Origin: a virus
DNA length: 64,000 bases
Reading direction: 5' to 3' (one strand)
IMG/VR virus record: IMGVR_UViG_3300009703_004110
Span: 268,271 to 332,270 of that record
The notes under the pieces were generated by a model. It worked only from the letters and a program-made list of their open reading frames with translations. It was not told the DNA's origin and searched no databases. The position numbers and the translations under genes are program-made. This document shows, one piece after another, positions 1 to 8,136 of this stretch; position 1 is the stretch's first letter; the number at the start of each line of letters is the position of its first letter.

Positions 1-61
1 GTTGACCTCTTACGCCAAGAAATGTTACTTCTGGATTCTTAATCTTAATCTCATAGCCCAT
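1..61 (-). CDS. Partial hypothetical protein at window edge
   Basis: An ATG at 61 opens a minus-strand frame (MGYEIKIKNPEV...) that is still open when it leaves the window at base 1. It follows the next upstream gene by about 20 bases, in the same direction. Too little is visible to assign a function. Confidence 0.5.
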   Translation of the reverse strand, partial: MGYEIKIKNPEVTFLGVRGQ

Positions 62-83
62 AGAAGATGGGTTTCTTATTGCC

Positions 84-569
84 TTAAGAATACCTGGGTC
101 GCTCCACACTCTTTTCTTTTTTGCCGTCATCTGACCTCCGCTCTTCTTGATTATACAATCTTCTATAGCGAATAGTCAAAACATTTTTAATATGAGTTCT
201 TACCTTCTCTGATACATCGATCTTATCAATGATATCCCAAAAATCATTCTTGGTCAATCCCATCACGTATCGGCGCGTTTTATTACTTTCCATCTTTTCC
301 AATTCAACCATTAAATTGTTAAATCGGTTTATCAAACGCCCAGCTTTATTTGCTAAATACGGATCATTTATTTCATTTAGAATTCTAGCTAAATTAACTT
401 CTGCTCTTGCATTACCAAAAGTATAGTCCTCAAGACTTACTCTGTCCTGATCTAGGCTTTCTAATTCTTGCAAGCAGTCCTCGCAGGAAATAGCCGATTC
501 TATATCGGTCCATTTCCCACGAACATGAGTTGCTCCGCAGAGTATCCTCCCCTGTATTACATAATGCAT
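84..569 (-). CDS. Hypothetical protein with CxxC zinc-like motif
   Basis: A 161-residue protein of unknown function. The N-terminal part has one Cys near residue 11 followed by CEDC near residue 29, the same spacing seen in the neighbouring upstream gene (CELCGDC), so the two look like repeats of one small metal-binding unit. The rest is charged and probably helical. The ATG at 569 has AAGGAAAGG just upstream. It overlaps the 3' part of the 430-753 frame by 140 bases in another frame, which is unusual; see the finding there. Confidence 0.6.
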   Translation of the reverse strand: MHYVIQGRILCGATHVRGKWTDIESAISCEDCLQELESLDQDRVSLEDYTFGNARAEVNLARILNEINDPYLANKAGRLINRFNNLMVELEKMESNKTRRYVMGLTKNDFWDIIDKIDVSEKVRTHIKNVLTIRYRRLYNQEERRSDDGKKEKSVERPRYS

Positions 570-753
570 TAAACCTTTCCTTAGAGCTTAATAGAGCATA
601 CAAACAATCGCCGCATAACTCGCAATCCTTATACTTCCATAAGTCTCTGGTTCTATAGACACAAGGACTGCCGCCTATATTAATCGAGCAAAACATGGGT
701 ATAGGGCTATCAGGATCTTCTGATATATATATATATATATATATATATGCCAT
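430..753 (-). CDS. Hypothetical zinc-ribbon-like protein with (AT)n start
   Basis: A 107-residue frame starting 16 bases after the ileS stop. Its first codons run through 13 AT dinucleotides (723-748) and encode alternating Tyr-Ile. A second ATG at 696 would avoid the repeat but lacks an obvious ribosome binding site. The middle carries CELCGDC, like the following gene. The last 140 bases overlap the next gene in a +1 frame, so the real C-terminus may be elsewhere. No function is assigned. Confidence 0.5.
   Translation of the reverse strand: MAYIYIYIYISEDPDSPIPMFCSINIGGSPCVYRTRDLWKYKDCELCGDCLYALLSSKERFNALCNTGEDTLRSNSCSWEMDRYRIGYFLRGLLARIRKPRSGQSKS
723..748. repeat. (AT)13 dinucleotide repeat
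   Basis: Thirteen uninterrupted AT units lie between the ileS stop and the next small gene, inside its first codons. Such tracts change length by slippage, so the reading frame from the upstream ATG (751-753) could switch on and off. Confidence 0.95.
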
Positions 754-769
754 ATACCGTTATAGCCCT

Positions 770-3454
770 TTACCCATCCAAAGTTGAAAGACAACGCTTG
801 CATGTTCCATCCGAAAGATCAGAGTATCTCCAGCACTTGTCACACTTCTCACCTTGATGCCTGCCTACCTTTACTGAGAACTCATGCGAAGCTCCGCCCC
901 AAACATTGATACCCGAAACAATAAAAGCTTCTGTTAAATCTACATGCTTGGAATAAACAGCTTTTTCGATTTCGCAAGGAGGATCGTTAACCGGAAGGTA
1001 TAGTGTTACATCCGCCTCTAGAGACTTATTAAGAACTCCATTAGCTCGTGCCTTTTCAACTTCTTTATTAACAACTTCTCTCATTTCAAAGATTGCATTC
1101 CACCTTGGCACAAGTGCCGCATCAAGGTGAGTATCTTCAGCCTCAGCCCATCCCGCCTGGAACACAGAGTCCCCAAGAAACATCGAACCAAACGTATCCA
1201 TTTCTGCCCAAACTTCTTCAGATAGATACGAACATACTGGCGCGATCATTCTAACCATATCCTGTAGGTAATAACAAAATACAGTCTGGACAGATCTACG
1301 CGCTACACTATCTGATCTTTCGACATACAACCTGTCTTTTGTGATATCCAGATAGAAGGCAGATAGTTTTTGGCGAATAAAATCCATAAGATCACGGTAT
1401 GCACCATAGAAGTCATATTCGTCATAAGCCTGGTTAAAGCGTACTTTCAACTCTTCCAACTCATGAAGCATATATCTATCAACTTCATGCATATCTTCTA
1501 ATGCAACGGAATCTGTTTCGAAATTGAAATCGGATAAGTTACCAAGAAAGAACCTGAATGTATTACGAAGTCTTCTATAATTTTCATTAACCTGATTTAG
1601 AATTTCATCAGAGATTCTTACGTCAGTTTTGTAATCTACAGATACTGTCCATAATCTAAGTACGTCTTTATTGTACCTGCTAACAACATCGTCTGGAGAG
1701 ACCACATTCCCAAGAGACTTACTCATCTTACGACCCTTACCATCAACAACAAATCCATGAGTTACAACGGCCTTGTATGGAAGCTCACTATCGCTTGCTA
1801 CCGCAGTTAGTAAGGAGGTTTGGAACCAGCCACGATATTGATCGTGACCTTCTAGATATAAGTCTGCATTTGATTTGCCAACTGCTCGGTGTGATACACC
1901 AGAGTCGAACCAAACGTCCATGATATCCGTCTCTTTTTTGAGTGAATCTACAAGTGGGTTACCACGTAGATCATACTCTAAACCAAGGGATAATCTTTCT
2001 CCAAGTAATTCTCTTGGTGACCAAGTAAACCATACCTCTGTGCCATACTCTTCAAATACTTCGAGCAATCGCGCAAAGATTCTTTGATTATAAAGAGGCT
2101 GACCATCGTGATAAAAGACAGGGATTGGTACGCCCCAAGCTCTTTGTCGAGAGATACACCAGTCCGGTCTACCAAGAATCATCCCGATCATCTTATCTCT
2201 GCCATGGGGCGGATAAAATTCAACTTCTTTAAGCGAAGCCAATGCCATCACTTCTAAAGTATCTTCTACCTTAACAAACCACTGATTGGTAACTCGAAAA
2301 ACGATTGGCTTCTTCGTTCTCCAATCATGTGGATATGAGTGAGTAAAGTCTTCTTCATAGAGGACCGCATTTAGAGACGCACGCACGCGCTTGTCTGCCT
2401 TCATATAGAAGTCGCCAGCATATACTCCGGCGAGATCATTATAGTGACCTCTTTCATCTAAGATGCAATCACTTCCTAATCCGTGTTCTTGTCCGATCCA
2501 ATAGTCATCTTCACCGTGTCCGGGAGCGATATGAACCAATCCGGTCCCCATTGAGTCGGTAACATGATGCCCAACTACAACAGGACATAGTTCGTTAGAG
2601 AATGGATGATAGTATTCTAAGCCTTCAAAGTCAGTAAATGGCTTTGTACGATAAGAATCTATTTCAAGCTTATCTACAAACTCTGTATAAAGGGCCCTCG
2701 CCAATACGTAACTTCTTCCATCATCCAATGTAAGCAATACGTATGGAACGTCTTTGCCATAAGCAACCGCTCTATTGGCCGGAAGAGTCCATGGTGTTGT
2801 AGTCCAGATTACCAGCTTAACTCTTGCAGTAGTTTCCAACTCGACATAAACCGCCTTAGCGGTCACGTCCTTATATTCAAGCTCTGCTTCAGCTAATGCC
2901 GTTTCAGAAGATGGCGACCAATAAACAGGACGCTTACCTCTGTAAACATATCCGTTACGAAACATTTCATTAAAAACTCTAAGCTGCTCTCGCTTATATT
3001 CTTCATCTAATGTTTCGTATCTATGATCCCAATCAGCATGGATACCTAAGCTTTGAAACTGACGCTCTTGTTCGTCAACCCACTTACGAGCATACTTCCG
3101 GCAAGCAGCACGGACACTACTTCCGCTACTATCTGTGGCCTCTTCCGATGCCTTTAGTTCGATTGGAAGTCCGTGAGTATCCCACCCAGGAACAAACGGT
3201 GCATTATAACCCTGCATTCTCTTTCGCTTTAAGATTGCGTCCTTAAGAACCTTATTTAAAGCGTGGCCGATATGGATATTTCCATTGGCATATGGAGGGC
3301 CGTCATGTAGGATAAATGACTCCCCGTCTTTGTTTAATGAGAGATCATAAACTTCTTGTTCGCCCCATAACTCTTCGGTATCAGAAAAGCTCTGATCGCT
3401 TGGACGCATCCCAAAGTCTGTCTTAGGAAGATTTAGTTTGTGCTTCTTTGACAT
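770..3454 (-). CDS. ileS: Isoleucyl-tRNA synthetase
   Basis: Class I aminoacyl-tRNA synthetase that charges tRNA-Ile with isoleucine using ATP. The 894 residues are close to the bacterial length (about 940). Visible motifs are HIGH at residues 61-64 (PPYANGNIHIGH), WTTTPWTLPANRA of the editing domain near 217, DVWFDSG near 512, KMSKS at 576-580, and a C-terminal zinc cluster CDKCWRY...CKRC near 870-886. Two tRNA-Ile(GAU) genes lie at 40.9-41.1 kb. The start at 3454 overlaps the preceding gene by 32 bases, which suggests coupled translation. All hallmark residues of a working enzyme are present. Confidence 0.97.
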   Translation of the reverse strand: MSKKHKLNLPKTDFGMRPSDQSFSDTEELWGEQEVYDLSLNKDGESFILHDGPPYANGNIHIGHALNKVLKDAILKRKRMQGYNAPFVPGWDTHGLPIELKASEEATDSSGSSVRAACRKYARKWVDEQERQFQSLGIHADWDHRYETLDEEYKREQLRVFNEMFRNGYVYRGKRPVYWSPSSETALAEAELEYKDVTAKAVYVELETTARVKLVIWTTTPWTLPANRAVAYGKDVPYVLLTLDDGRSYVLARALYTEFVDKLEIDSYRTKPFTDFEGLEYYHPFSNELCPVVVGHHVTDSMGTGLVHIAPGHGEDDYWIGQEHGLGSDCILDERGHYNDLAGVYAGDFYMKADKRVRASLNAVLYEEDFTHSYPHDWRTKKPIVFRVTNQWFVKVEDTLEVMALASLKEVEFYPPHGRDKMIGMILGRPDWCISRQRAWGVPIPVFYHDGQPLYNQRIFARLLEVFEEYGTEVWFTWSPRELLGERLSLGLEYDLRGNPLVDSLKKETDIMDVWFDSGVSHRAVGKSNADLYLEGHDQYRGWFQTSLLTAVASDSELPYKAVVTHGFVVDGKGRKMSKSLGNVVSPDDVVSRYNKDVLRLWTVSVDYKTDVRISDEILNQVNENYRRLRNTFRFFLGNLSDFNFETDSVALEDMHEVDRYMLHELEELKVRFNQAYDEYDFYGAYRDLMDFIRQKLSAFYLDITKDRLYVERSDSVARRSVQTVFCYYLQDMVRMIAPVCSYLSEEVWAEMDTFGSMFLGDSVFQAGWAEAEDTHLDAALVPRWNAIFEMREVVNKEVEKARANGVLNKSLEADVTLYLPVNDPPCEIEKAVYSKHVDLTEAFIVSGINVWGGASHEFSVKVGRHQGEKCDKCWRYSDLSDGTCKRCLSTLDG

Positions 3455-3974
3455 GCTTTCTCTCTTTTACTTTCTTTCGTTTTAATTTTCCGAGAGCCGA
3501 TTTATTAGGAACAGATATCATCTGTTCTTCATCAATCTGGTCACCAAAAGAATAGTCTGCTGGTATAGCATTACACCAACTTACTTCTTTCTCGGCAATG
3601 CGATTCCATCTTTTGACCTTTATTAAGTCGCCATGTTCTGCACCACGTACTTGCTCTATGTTTTCGAAAAGTCTGGTAATTCTATCTGAATTTAATGCAA
3701 ATATAGGATCATTCAAAATTACCACGGAGGCGTTTGTACCCTCTCTGACCATATGCTTTGAGCCGTACCACCCATTATATGTAACAGTGTGAACACAATG
3801 CGAATAGTTCGAGCCGGCACCCTTGGTGATAGAGGTGACAACGCCGACATACATATTTCGCTCGCCCTGCCCCGCCTTGCTATAGGCAATTACCTGTCCT
3901 CTGACAAGCTCATTCCCCATTATATCAAGTACAGGTTTCTCTGAGTTTACTAGTTCATATATTTCATCACTCAT
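3423..3974 (-). CDS. Hypothetical protein, SH3-like barrel start
   Basis: A 183-residue protein without a recognised family. The first 60 residues (GNELVRGQVIAYSKAG...YVGVVTSI) have the pattern of small SH3-like barrels that also occurs in the 9175-9522 gene (VGDIVLYLEG...). The C-terminus is strongly basic (KLKRKKVKERKHVK), which could bind nucleic acid. Its 3' end overlaps the ileS start, so the two are probably made from one mRNA. Confidence 0.7.
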   Translation of the reverse strand: MSDEIYELVNSEKPVLDIMGNELVRGQVIAYSKAGQGERNMYVGVVTSITKGAGSNYSHCVHTVTYNGWYGSKHMVREGTNASVVILNDPIFALNSDRITRLFENIEQVRGAEHGDLIKVKRWNRIAEKEVSWCNAIPADYSFGDQIDEEQMISVPNKSALGKLKRKKVKERKHVKEAQTKSS

Positions 3975-4025
3975 TTATATATTACCCTCAGCTTTTTCTT
4001 TTTATGTCAGGTTTATATTCTCAAA

Positions 4026-4207
4026 TGGTAGGGGTTAGAAGACTCGAACTTCTTTGCGCCATAATAGTCCAACTCCAACTTCATGTTGCATATCGATCGC
4101 TTTGCAACTTCCATTCTTGCTGAAAACGAGCCGCCACATCACCCGTTCCTAGGTTGGGTATTGCGCACACTCTTATGGTTCGTTTTACACATATAAACTA
4201 AACCCCT
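4026..4207 (-). tRNA. Interrupted tRNA gene with about 106-nt insertion
   Basis: The ends make a good tRNA: acceptor AGGGGTT (4201-4207) pairs fully with AACCCCT (4030-4036), followed by A73 and an encoded CCA. The T-arm is AGAAG/CTTCT with loop TTCGAGT, and the D-stem is GTTT/AAAC. An anticodon stem CCATA/TATGG can form, but its strands are separated by about 110 nt instead of 7. The insertion has its own hairpin (GTTGCA/TGCAAC). The spliced anticodon cannot be read with certainty, so the isotype is open. It is shorter than a normal group I intron. Confidence 0.5.
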
Positions 4208-4210
4208 CAA

Positions 4211-4285
4211 TGGAGCGGATAACTGGATTCGAACCAGCGACATTTACGTTGGCAACGTAATGCTCTACCACTGAGCTATATCCGC
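4211..4285 (-). tRNA. tRNA-Gly(GCC)
   Basis: Complete cloverleaf: acceptor GCGGATA/TATCCGC, D-stem GCTC/GAGC, anticodon stem TTACG/CGTAA with loop TTGCCAA (GCC at 4251-4253), T-loop TTCGAAT, and an encoded CCA. It lies 3 bases upstream of the interrupted tRNA. Confidence 0.95.
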
Positions 4286-4321
4286 AAATGGGCCAGTCCT
4301 CATTTCTTTTTAAGTCTGACT

Positions 4322-4442
4322 CACCGCCTTCTTAAAATACCAGATTAGCAGTATTCTAAGCAATTTGTTCTGGCCGCAACCCAGAACACCGCCTTTAGTA
4401 ATAATTTGTCCACTCCTGATCAAATTGGTGGGACACCGCCTT
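4322..4442 (-). repeat. Three copies of AAGGCGGTG between hairpins
   Basis: Read on the minus strand, AAGGCGGTG occurs at 4434-4442, 4387-4395 and 4322-4330. The segments between copies contain small inverted repeats: AATTTG/CAAATT, GTTCTGG/CCAGAAC and AATAC/GTATT. A weaker copy lies at 4522-4529. No gene was found in 4286-4571 apart from this. The motif is one base from a perfect Shine-Dalgarno core, but no start codon follows the copies. Confidence 0.7.
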
Positions 4443-4571
4443 TTAAATTACAATACATATGTGAGGAAGATGTATCATGCGATTGGTTCATCGACAACGC
4501 TTTTTTAGCTGGCCTTGAACACACCGTCTATAAAAATATTAGCTTATCACATGACACACCTTCCTGTTTTA

Positions 4572-5750
4572 TTACTCTACAATACTGGTAACGTAACCGG
4601 CGCCGACAGTCTTGCCTCCCTCACGAATGGCAAAACGCATCTGCTCTTCCATACCAACAGGCTTCTGTAGACGGAAAGTAATATCCGCACGATCACCTGG
4701 GTTTACGATACCCACCTCTCCTACATCAATAGTACCAGTTACATCAGTAGTTCCGAAGAAAAACTGAGGACTGTAACCAGTTCCGAATGGACGGTGACGG
4801 CCGCCCTCGTCCTTAGTAAGAACAAGAACGTGAGCAGTTGCCTCAATGTGAGGAACAATAGCACCAGGAGCAGTAATTACCTGACCTCTCTGGACGCCAT
4901 CACGCTTCACACCACGAAGTAATAGACCAACGTTCATACCAGCTACTGCTGCATCAACATCCTTGTGGAAAGCCTGAGTACCAGTTACCACAGTGTCTTC
5001 GCCTTCGCTGTCAAGACCAACGATCTCAACCTTATCACCAACCCGTAGGGTTCCTCTTTCTACCTTGCCAGTAACTACGGTTCCACGACCCTTGATGTTA
5101 AATACATCTTCAATAGGCATCATGAAAGGAGAGTCATAGTCACGAGTAGGCTCAGGAATAGCATCCAAAGCTGTTACCAACTCTGTAATACAATTCAAAG
5201 CCTCGGCCTCGGCGTCTCCGGCGAGTGCGGCATTAAGAGCTTGTAGAGCGCTACCAAAGATAAAGGCCACATTGGTGTAACCATTGGACTCCAGTTGCTC
5301 TTCCACTTCCATCTCAACTAACTCAAGTAACTCAGGATCAGCTACGTCACACTTGTTAACGAAAACAACCATGTGCTCAACGCCGACCTGACGAGCCAAT
5401 AGAATGTGCTCAACGGTCTGCTTCTGTGGTCCTTGAGAACCATCGACAAGCAAGATTGCTCCATCCATCTGAGACGCGCCAGTAATCATGTTCTTGATAT
5501 AGTCAGCGTGACCCGGACAGTCAATGTGTGCATAGTGACGAGTGTCACTCTCGTATTCTACGTGAGAGGTATTAATGGTAATACCACGCTCCCTCTCTTC
5601 TTTGGCATTGTCAATCTCATCAAAAGACTTAGCCTTGCTTCCCTGCAATACTGCCTGTACCTGAGTAATAGCAGCAGTTAGAGTAGTCTTACCATGATCA
5701 ACGTGGCCGATGGTTCCTACATTTATATGGCACTTAGATTCTGTACTCAT
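4572..5750 (-). CDS. tuf: Elongation factor Tu
   Basis: Translation GTPase that delivers aminoacyl-tRNA to the ribosome. From the ATG at 5750 it has about 392 residues, like bacterial EF-Tu (394). G1 is GHVDHGKT at residues 15-22, and the switch I threonine region (RGITINTSH), [12 protein letters not shown] and GSAL follow, then domains 2 and 3 to the C-terminus ([10 protein letters not shown]). The longer frame to 5810 is rejected because ATG 5750 overlaps the stop of the HNH gene as ATGA and has GAGGG upstream. A phage-borne full-length EF-Tu is rare. Confidence 0.97.
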   Translation of the reverse strand: MSTESKCHINVGTIGHVDHGKTTLTAAITQVQAVLQGSKAKSFDEIDNAKEERERGITINTSHVEYESDTRHYAHIDCPGHADYIKNMITGASQMDGAILLVDGSQGPQKQTVEHILLARQVGVEHMVVFVNKCDVADPELLELVEMEVEEQLESNGYTNVAFIFGSALQALNAALAGDAEAEALNCITELVTALDAIPEPTRDYDSPFMMPIEDVFNIKGRGTVVTGKVERGTLRVGDKVEIVGLDSEGEDTVVTGTQAFHKDVDAAVAGMNVGLLLRGVKRDGVQRGQVITAPGAIVPHIEATAHVLVLTKDEGGRHRPFGTGYSPQFFFGTTDVTGTIDVGEVGIVNPGDRADITFRLQKPVGMEEQMRFAIREGGKTVGAGYVTSIVE

Positions 5751-6316
5751 TTTATTTTCCCTCTTTCTATTGTTGTATATGAAATAATTTTTTTCATATG
5801 TTGAATCCACTCATCAAATGAATGAGAGCGCTTCATATAGTTGCAAGTTTTGCAACATATTTTAATATTGCTTAATACATACCCAACATCATTATTGGGT
5901 CTGTCAAGCCCTATTGTATCTATTTTTGAACCACAATATTCGCATGGTTTTTGCCACAAAGATTTAAACTCAATAAAAGATATACCAAATTTATATCCAC
6001 GTCTTTCAGCTTCGTTTTTATAAATAGTGTATTTACTGACCGGCGAATATCTGTGCCTATCTTTGCACGGTTTACAGTTGGGGTGATACCCATCCTTTCT
6101 GCTTGCTAATTTGTGATATTCAGCAATCGGTTTTTTAACATTACAATGCCCACAAACTTTTTCTGTTATAGCGGGCTTTGCCTTTGTTTTCATTTCTGAT
6201 TGAATTTTCTTTACGCAGTCCTTACATCTGGCCATCACACCCAATCGGCAAGTCTTGTTTTTATAAAACTCTGAAAGCTCTTTCACCTTACTACACTTAG
6301 TACATGTTTTCGTCAT
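5747..6316 (-). CDS. HNH homing-type endonuclease
   Basis: A 189-residue nuclease. The N-terminal half holds repeated CxxC units ([24 protein letters not shown]). The C-terminal half has CEYCG, then [11 protein letters not shown]...[10 protein letters not shown], the pattern of HNH enzymes with a zinc-stabilised fold. It overlaps the tuf start by ATGA, so it is co-transcribed with tuf and probably arrived as a mobile gene. DNA cleavage next to tuf is expected; the target site is unknown. Confidence 0.85.
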   Translation of the reverse strand: MTKTCTKCSKVKELSEFYKNKTCRLGVMARCKDCVKKIQSEMKTKAKPAITEKVCGHCNVKKPIAEYHKLASRKDGYHPNCKPCKDRHRYSPVSKYTIYKNEAERRGYKFGISFIEFKSLWQKPCEYCGSKIDTIGLDRPNNDVGYVLSNIKICCKTCNYMKRSHSFDEWIQHMKKIISYTTIERGKIK

Positions 6317-6358
6317 AATATATTCTCCTATAACGATTGTACCAAATAACTTTAGGAA

Positions 6359-6725
6359 CTATTGATTAATTTTAATCCCAAAATCTTGATCATTCTCTGA
6401 GGCTTTTAAGATCTCTATGAATGCATCAATATCTTCTTTACTAGGTGTATAGTCATCGCTACCAATATTTACAACAGTCACAGAAGATAAGTCCATAAGT
6501 GCGGCTAGTAAAATTTTTTCTCTAAGTGGGACACCATTACCATCTGTGTACGGTGAAGCTCTAGACCAGATGCGATCACCTGTCGCATCAAGCCTTCTGC
6601 TGATTTCACATACATTCCGGTCTAACACGTCAGAATATATTAGATATAGAATTGTTAGTGACGACTATTCGTGCAGGCATATCATTGACCTGCCCTTCCC
6701 AGATAACTTTCGGATATTCGCTCAT
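6359..6725 (-). CDS. Hypothetical protein interrupted by UGA, +1 frameshift candidate
   Basis: An ATG at 6725 with GGAGAGATA upstream opens a frame (MSEYPKVIWEGQ...) that ends at TGA 6630-6632. The +1 frame then continues without a break to the TAG at 6359. Read through UUC UGA C with a +1 shift it gives one coherent protein of about 121 residues (...NSISNIFDVLDRNVCE...). Alternatively the second part starts at GTG 6628 as a separate 89-residue protein. No family is recognised. Confidence 0.5.
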
Positions 6726-6783
6726 TATCTCTCCATATAAATAATCCTAACATAGCTTTTTAAGACTACATCAGGACATTGAA

Positions 6784-6871
6784 TCAAGACCTCTCCATTA
6801 CTAGATAGACAACGCTAACCAACTCAGCGCAAAAGAGTGTAAGTCTATAGTGGGTATTTCTACCGTCTTGA
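6784..6871 (-). ncRNA. Structured RNA candidate
   Basis: On the minus strand the segment is closed by TCAAGAC (6865-6871) pairing with GTCTTGA (6784-6790). Inside are a GNRA hairpin (GGTA-GAAA-TACC), a long helix of ACTATAGAC (6843-6851) with GTCTATCTAGT (6800-6810), and a D-arm-like hairpin (GCGC...TTGG...GCG). It is not a standard cloverleaf because no T-arm is present. It may be a processed small RNA or a decayed tRNA. Confidence 0.4.
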
Positions 6872-6875
6872 ATGA

Positions 6876-6984
6876 AGTCACCAAAGGGACTCGAACCCTC
6901 GATCTCAAACGGGGGAGGTCCACCCATCGATCGCGCCCAACCAATAGCCCCTTCCTCTCAGGACTAAAGACACCTGCTGATGAC
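6876..6984 (-). tRNA. tRNA-like element, T-arm intact, body abnormal
   Basis: The 3' end has T-stem GAGGG/CCCTT with loop TTCGAGT. Acceptor TGGTGAC (6877-6883) pairs over all seven positions, one G-U, with GTCATCA (6978-6984). The span is 109 nt, no ordinary anticodon arm precedes the T-arm, and CCA is not encoded. It may be a decayed or rearranged tRNA. Confidence 0.35.
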
Positions 6985-7011
6985 ATAAAAATAGGGTGCG
7001 TTTTGTTGTAA

Positions 7012-7092
7012 CGGTGTCCTACCATTAGACGATCACCCCATAAGATGGTGGGGCGAGTGGGATTCGAACCACACATTACCGGCTTTTCATGC
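7012..7092 (-). tRNA. Candidate circularly permuted tRNA-Phe(GAA)
   Basis: The 3' part of a tRNA (7046-7092: anticodon loop ATGAAAA, stem GCCGG, T-loop TTCGAAT, acceptor TCGCCCC, A73, CCA) comes before its 5' part (7012-7039: acceptor GGGGTGA, D-stem GTCT/GGAC, CCG) in the transcript, with TCTTAT between. Joined as CCG+GC, the anticodon stem CCGGC/GCCGG is perfect, and the acceptor pairs over 7 positions with one G-U. The joined RNA has 75 nt. The T-stem is poor (2 of 5 pairs). A normal tRNA-Phe exists at 23.5 kb. Confidence 0.45.
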
Positions 7093-7121
7093 TTAACTTT
7101 GGATTGCTGTTTACACCCTTA

Positions 7122-7197
7122 TGGCGGACTGTGGGGGTTACGATCCCCGTACTTCAGCGTGACAGGCCGATGTGTTACCAATTACACCACACAGTCC
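7122..7197 (-). tRNA. tRNA-Asp(GTC)
   Basis: Acceptor GGACTGT/ACAGTCC, anticodon stem TCGGC/GCTGA with loop CTGTCAC (anticodon GTC), discriminator G and encoded CCA. The T-loop reads ATCGTAA instead of the usual TTC start, so the T-arm is atypical. Confidence 0.85.
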
Positions 7198-7200
7198 ATA

Positions 7201-7254
7201 TTATCTTGCGCCTATTAATTTTTCAATACAGGCTTCTAACTCTTCTTCTTTCAT
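7201..7254 (-). CDS. Possible 17-residue peptide
   Basis: ATG at 7254 (MKEEELEACIEKLIGAR) overlaps the TGA of the preceding small gene as ATGA. It could be a coupled micro-gene, or the missing C-terminus of that gene after a frameshift. Low certainty because of its size. Confidence 0.35.
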   Translation of the reverse strand: MKEEELEACIEKLIGAR

Positions 7255-7418
7255 CTTTTTAATGCCATGTTGTGTTCCTTGGGAGTATCTCCCAAGCGAC
7301 GATCCCATTTGCAATGAGCCATATCACAACCATGATAACAAAAGCTATCAGAGCATGGTCCCATCCACTTATCTCGTTCTTCTGAGACTATCTTATATTG
7401 TTCAGATGGGAACTTCAT
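7251..7418 (-). CDS. Small Cys-rich protein
   Basis: A 55-residue protein starting at ATG 7418, which overlaps the stop of the phosphoribosyltransferase gene as ATGA. Four cysteines lie in a short stretch (PCSDSFCYHGCDMAHCKW), a pattern suited to binding one zinc ion. The upstream AAGGAG in the end of the previous gene can serve as ribosome binding site. Function unknown. Confidence 0.65.
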   Translation of the reverse strand: MKFPSEQYKIVSEERDKWMGPCSDSFCYHGCDMAHCKWDRRLGDTPKEHNMALKR

Positions 7419-7780
7419 ATGTTCTCCTTAATTTGAAATAATGCATTTATCCATTCCGGTGTAATACCCCTAGAGAATACTACCCATCCTATGACATTAT
7501 CTTCATCAATTAAAGCTCTCGCTTCTTCCATTGATTTACCAGTTGTTAAAACATCATCAACTATTAAAAAAGGCAACTTTGAATTTTCAGGTATAACATG
7601 AGCCTTTGCTAATGGTGTACCACCAGTTGGTACCCCATATACGCCTCTAAAGTTTTGATACTCGGAAATCATATATGCCAAAGTTTTCCAATCTTCATCA
7701 GTTAGGGCATCACACTCTATCTTCCAGCCAGCTAAACGTCCGGCATATGTAGTAAACTTTTTTCTTTCAAAGAGCGGCAT
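7415..7780 (-). CDS. Phosphoribosyltransferase, orotate-type
   Basis: A 121-residue type I phosphoribosyltransferase. The PRPP-binding signature is seen as LIVDDVLTTGKSMEEA near residues 73-88, preceded by GVYGVPTGGTPLAKA. These enzymes transfer ribose 5-phosphate from PRPP to a base. It is shorter than orotate phosphoribosyltransferase (about 210) and lacks much of the hood region, so the substrate is unclear. It overlaps the preceding gene by 14 bases. A structured leader lies upstream at 8.1-8.26 kb. Confidence 0.8.
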   Translation of the reverse strand: MPLFERKKFTTYAGRLAGWKIECDALTDEDWKTLAYMISEYQNFRGVYGVPTGGTPLAKAHVIPENSKLPFLIVDDVLTTGKSMEEARALIDEDNVIGWVVFSRGITPEWINALFQIKENI

Positions 7781-8066
7781 TTAGTCTTTCTCTCCAACCA
7801 ACTACAAATTCTTCTCCGTATGTATCACGAATAATAAACTCCAATTTATTGATTGTTCGATCAAGCTTCCAATTATGCTTAGTAGCATTTTTCAGAAAAT
7901 GAATCCAGTCTGGCATCATACCGTGTTCTTTTAGGGACCATACAATTGTTTCGAGATCAATCCCTTTCTCGCTTACAAATCTAAATGCGCCTCTTACAAT
8001 CTTTATACCGTCGTCAGTTTCGCCCACAATTTCAAAATGAGGCTTTGTCTTTTTCTTTCTACCCAT
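7767..8066 (-). CDS. Hypothetical protein upstream of PRTase
   Basis: About 99 residues starting at ATG 8066, chosen because GGGGG lies six bases upstream; the frame could open from a TTG at 8078. The start is basic (MGRKKKTKPHFEIV) and a WxxHFLKNATKHNWxL-like helical segment lies in the middle. No family was recognised. It overlaps the phosphoribosyltransferase gene, so the pair is probably co-translated. Confidence 0.65.
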   Translation of the reverse strand: MGRKKKTKPHFEIVGETDDGIKIVRGAFRFVSEKGIDLETIVWSLKEHGMMPDWIHFLKNATKHNWKLDRTINKLEFIIRDTYGEEFVVGWRERLNAAL

Positions 8067-8099
8067 GACGACCCCCAAGGATCGTACTTTGGATAGAGG

Positions 8100-8123
8100 T
8101 TAGGCTGCTTCCCGCTGTGTCAT
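8100..8123 (-). CDS. Possible leader peptide MTQREAA
   Basis: ATG at 8123 with AGGGAGAAGTT upstream encodes MTQREAA and ends at TAA. The GATAG ahead of its binding site can pair with CTATC just after its stop. Its place between a structured RNA and the gene pair at 7415-8066 suggests a short regulatory leader, not a functional protein. Confidence 0.35.
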   Translation of the reverse strand: MTQREAA

Positions 8124-8136
8124 AACTTCTCCCTAT

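Noticed and set aside
7172-7441. Plus-strand 89-residue protein
   Set aside because: It lies over tRNA-Asp and the Cys-rich minus-strand gene, which has a coupled start and a zinc motif.
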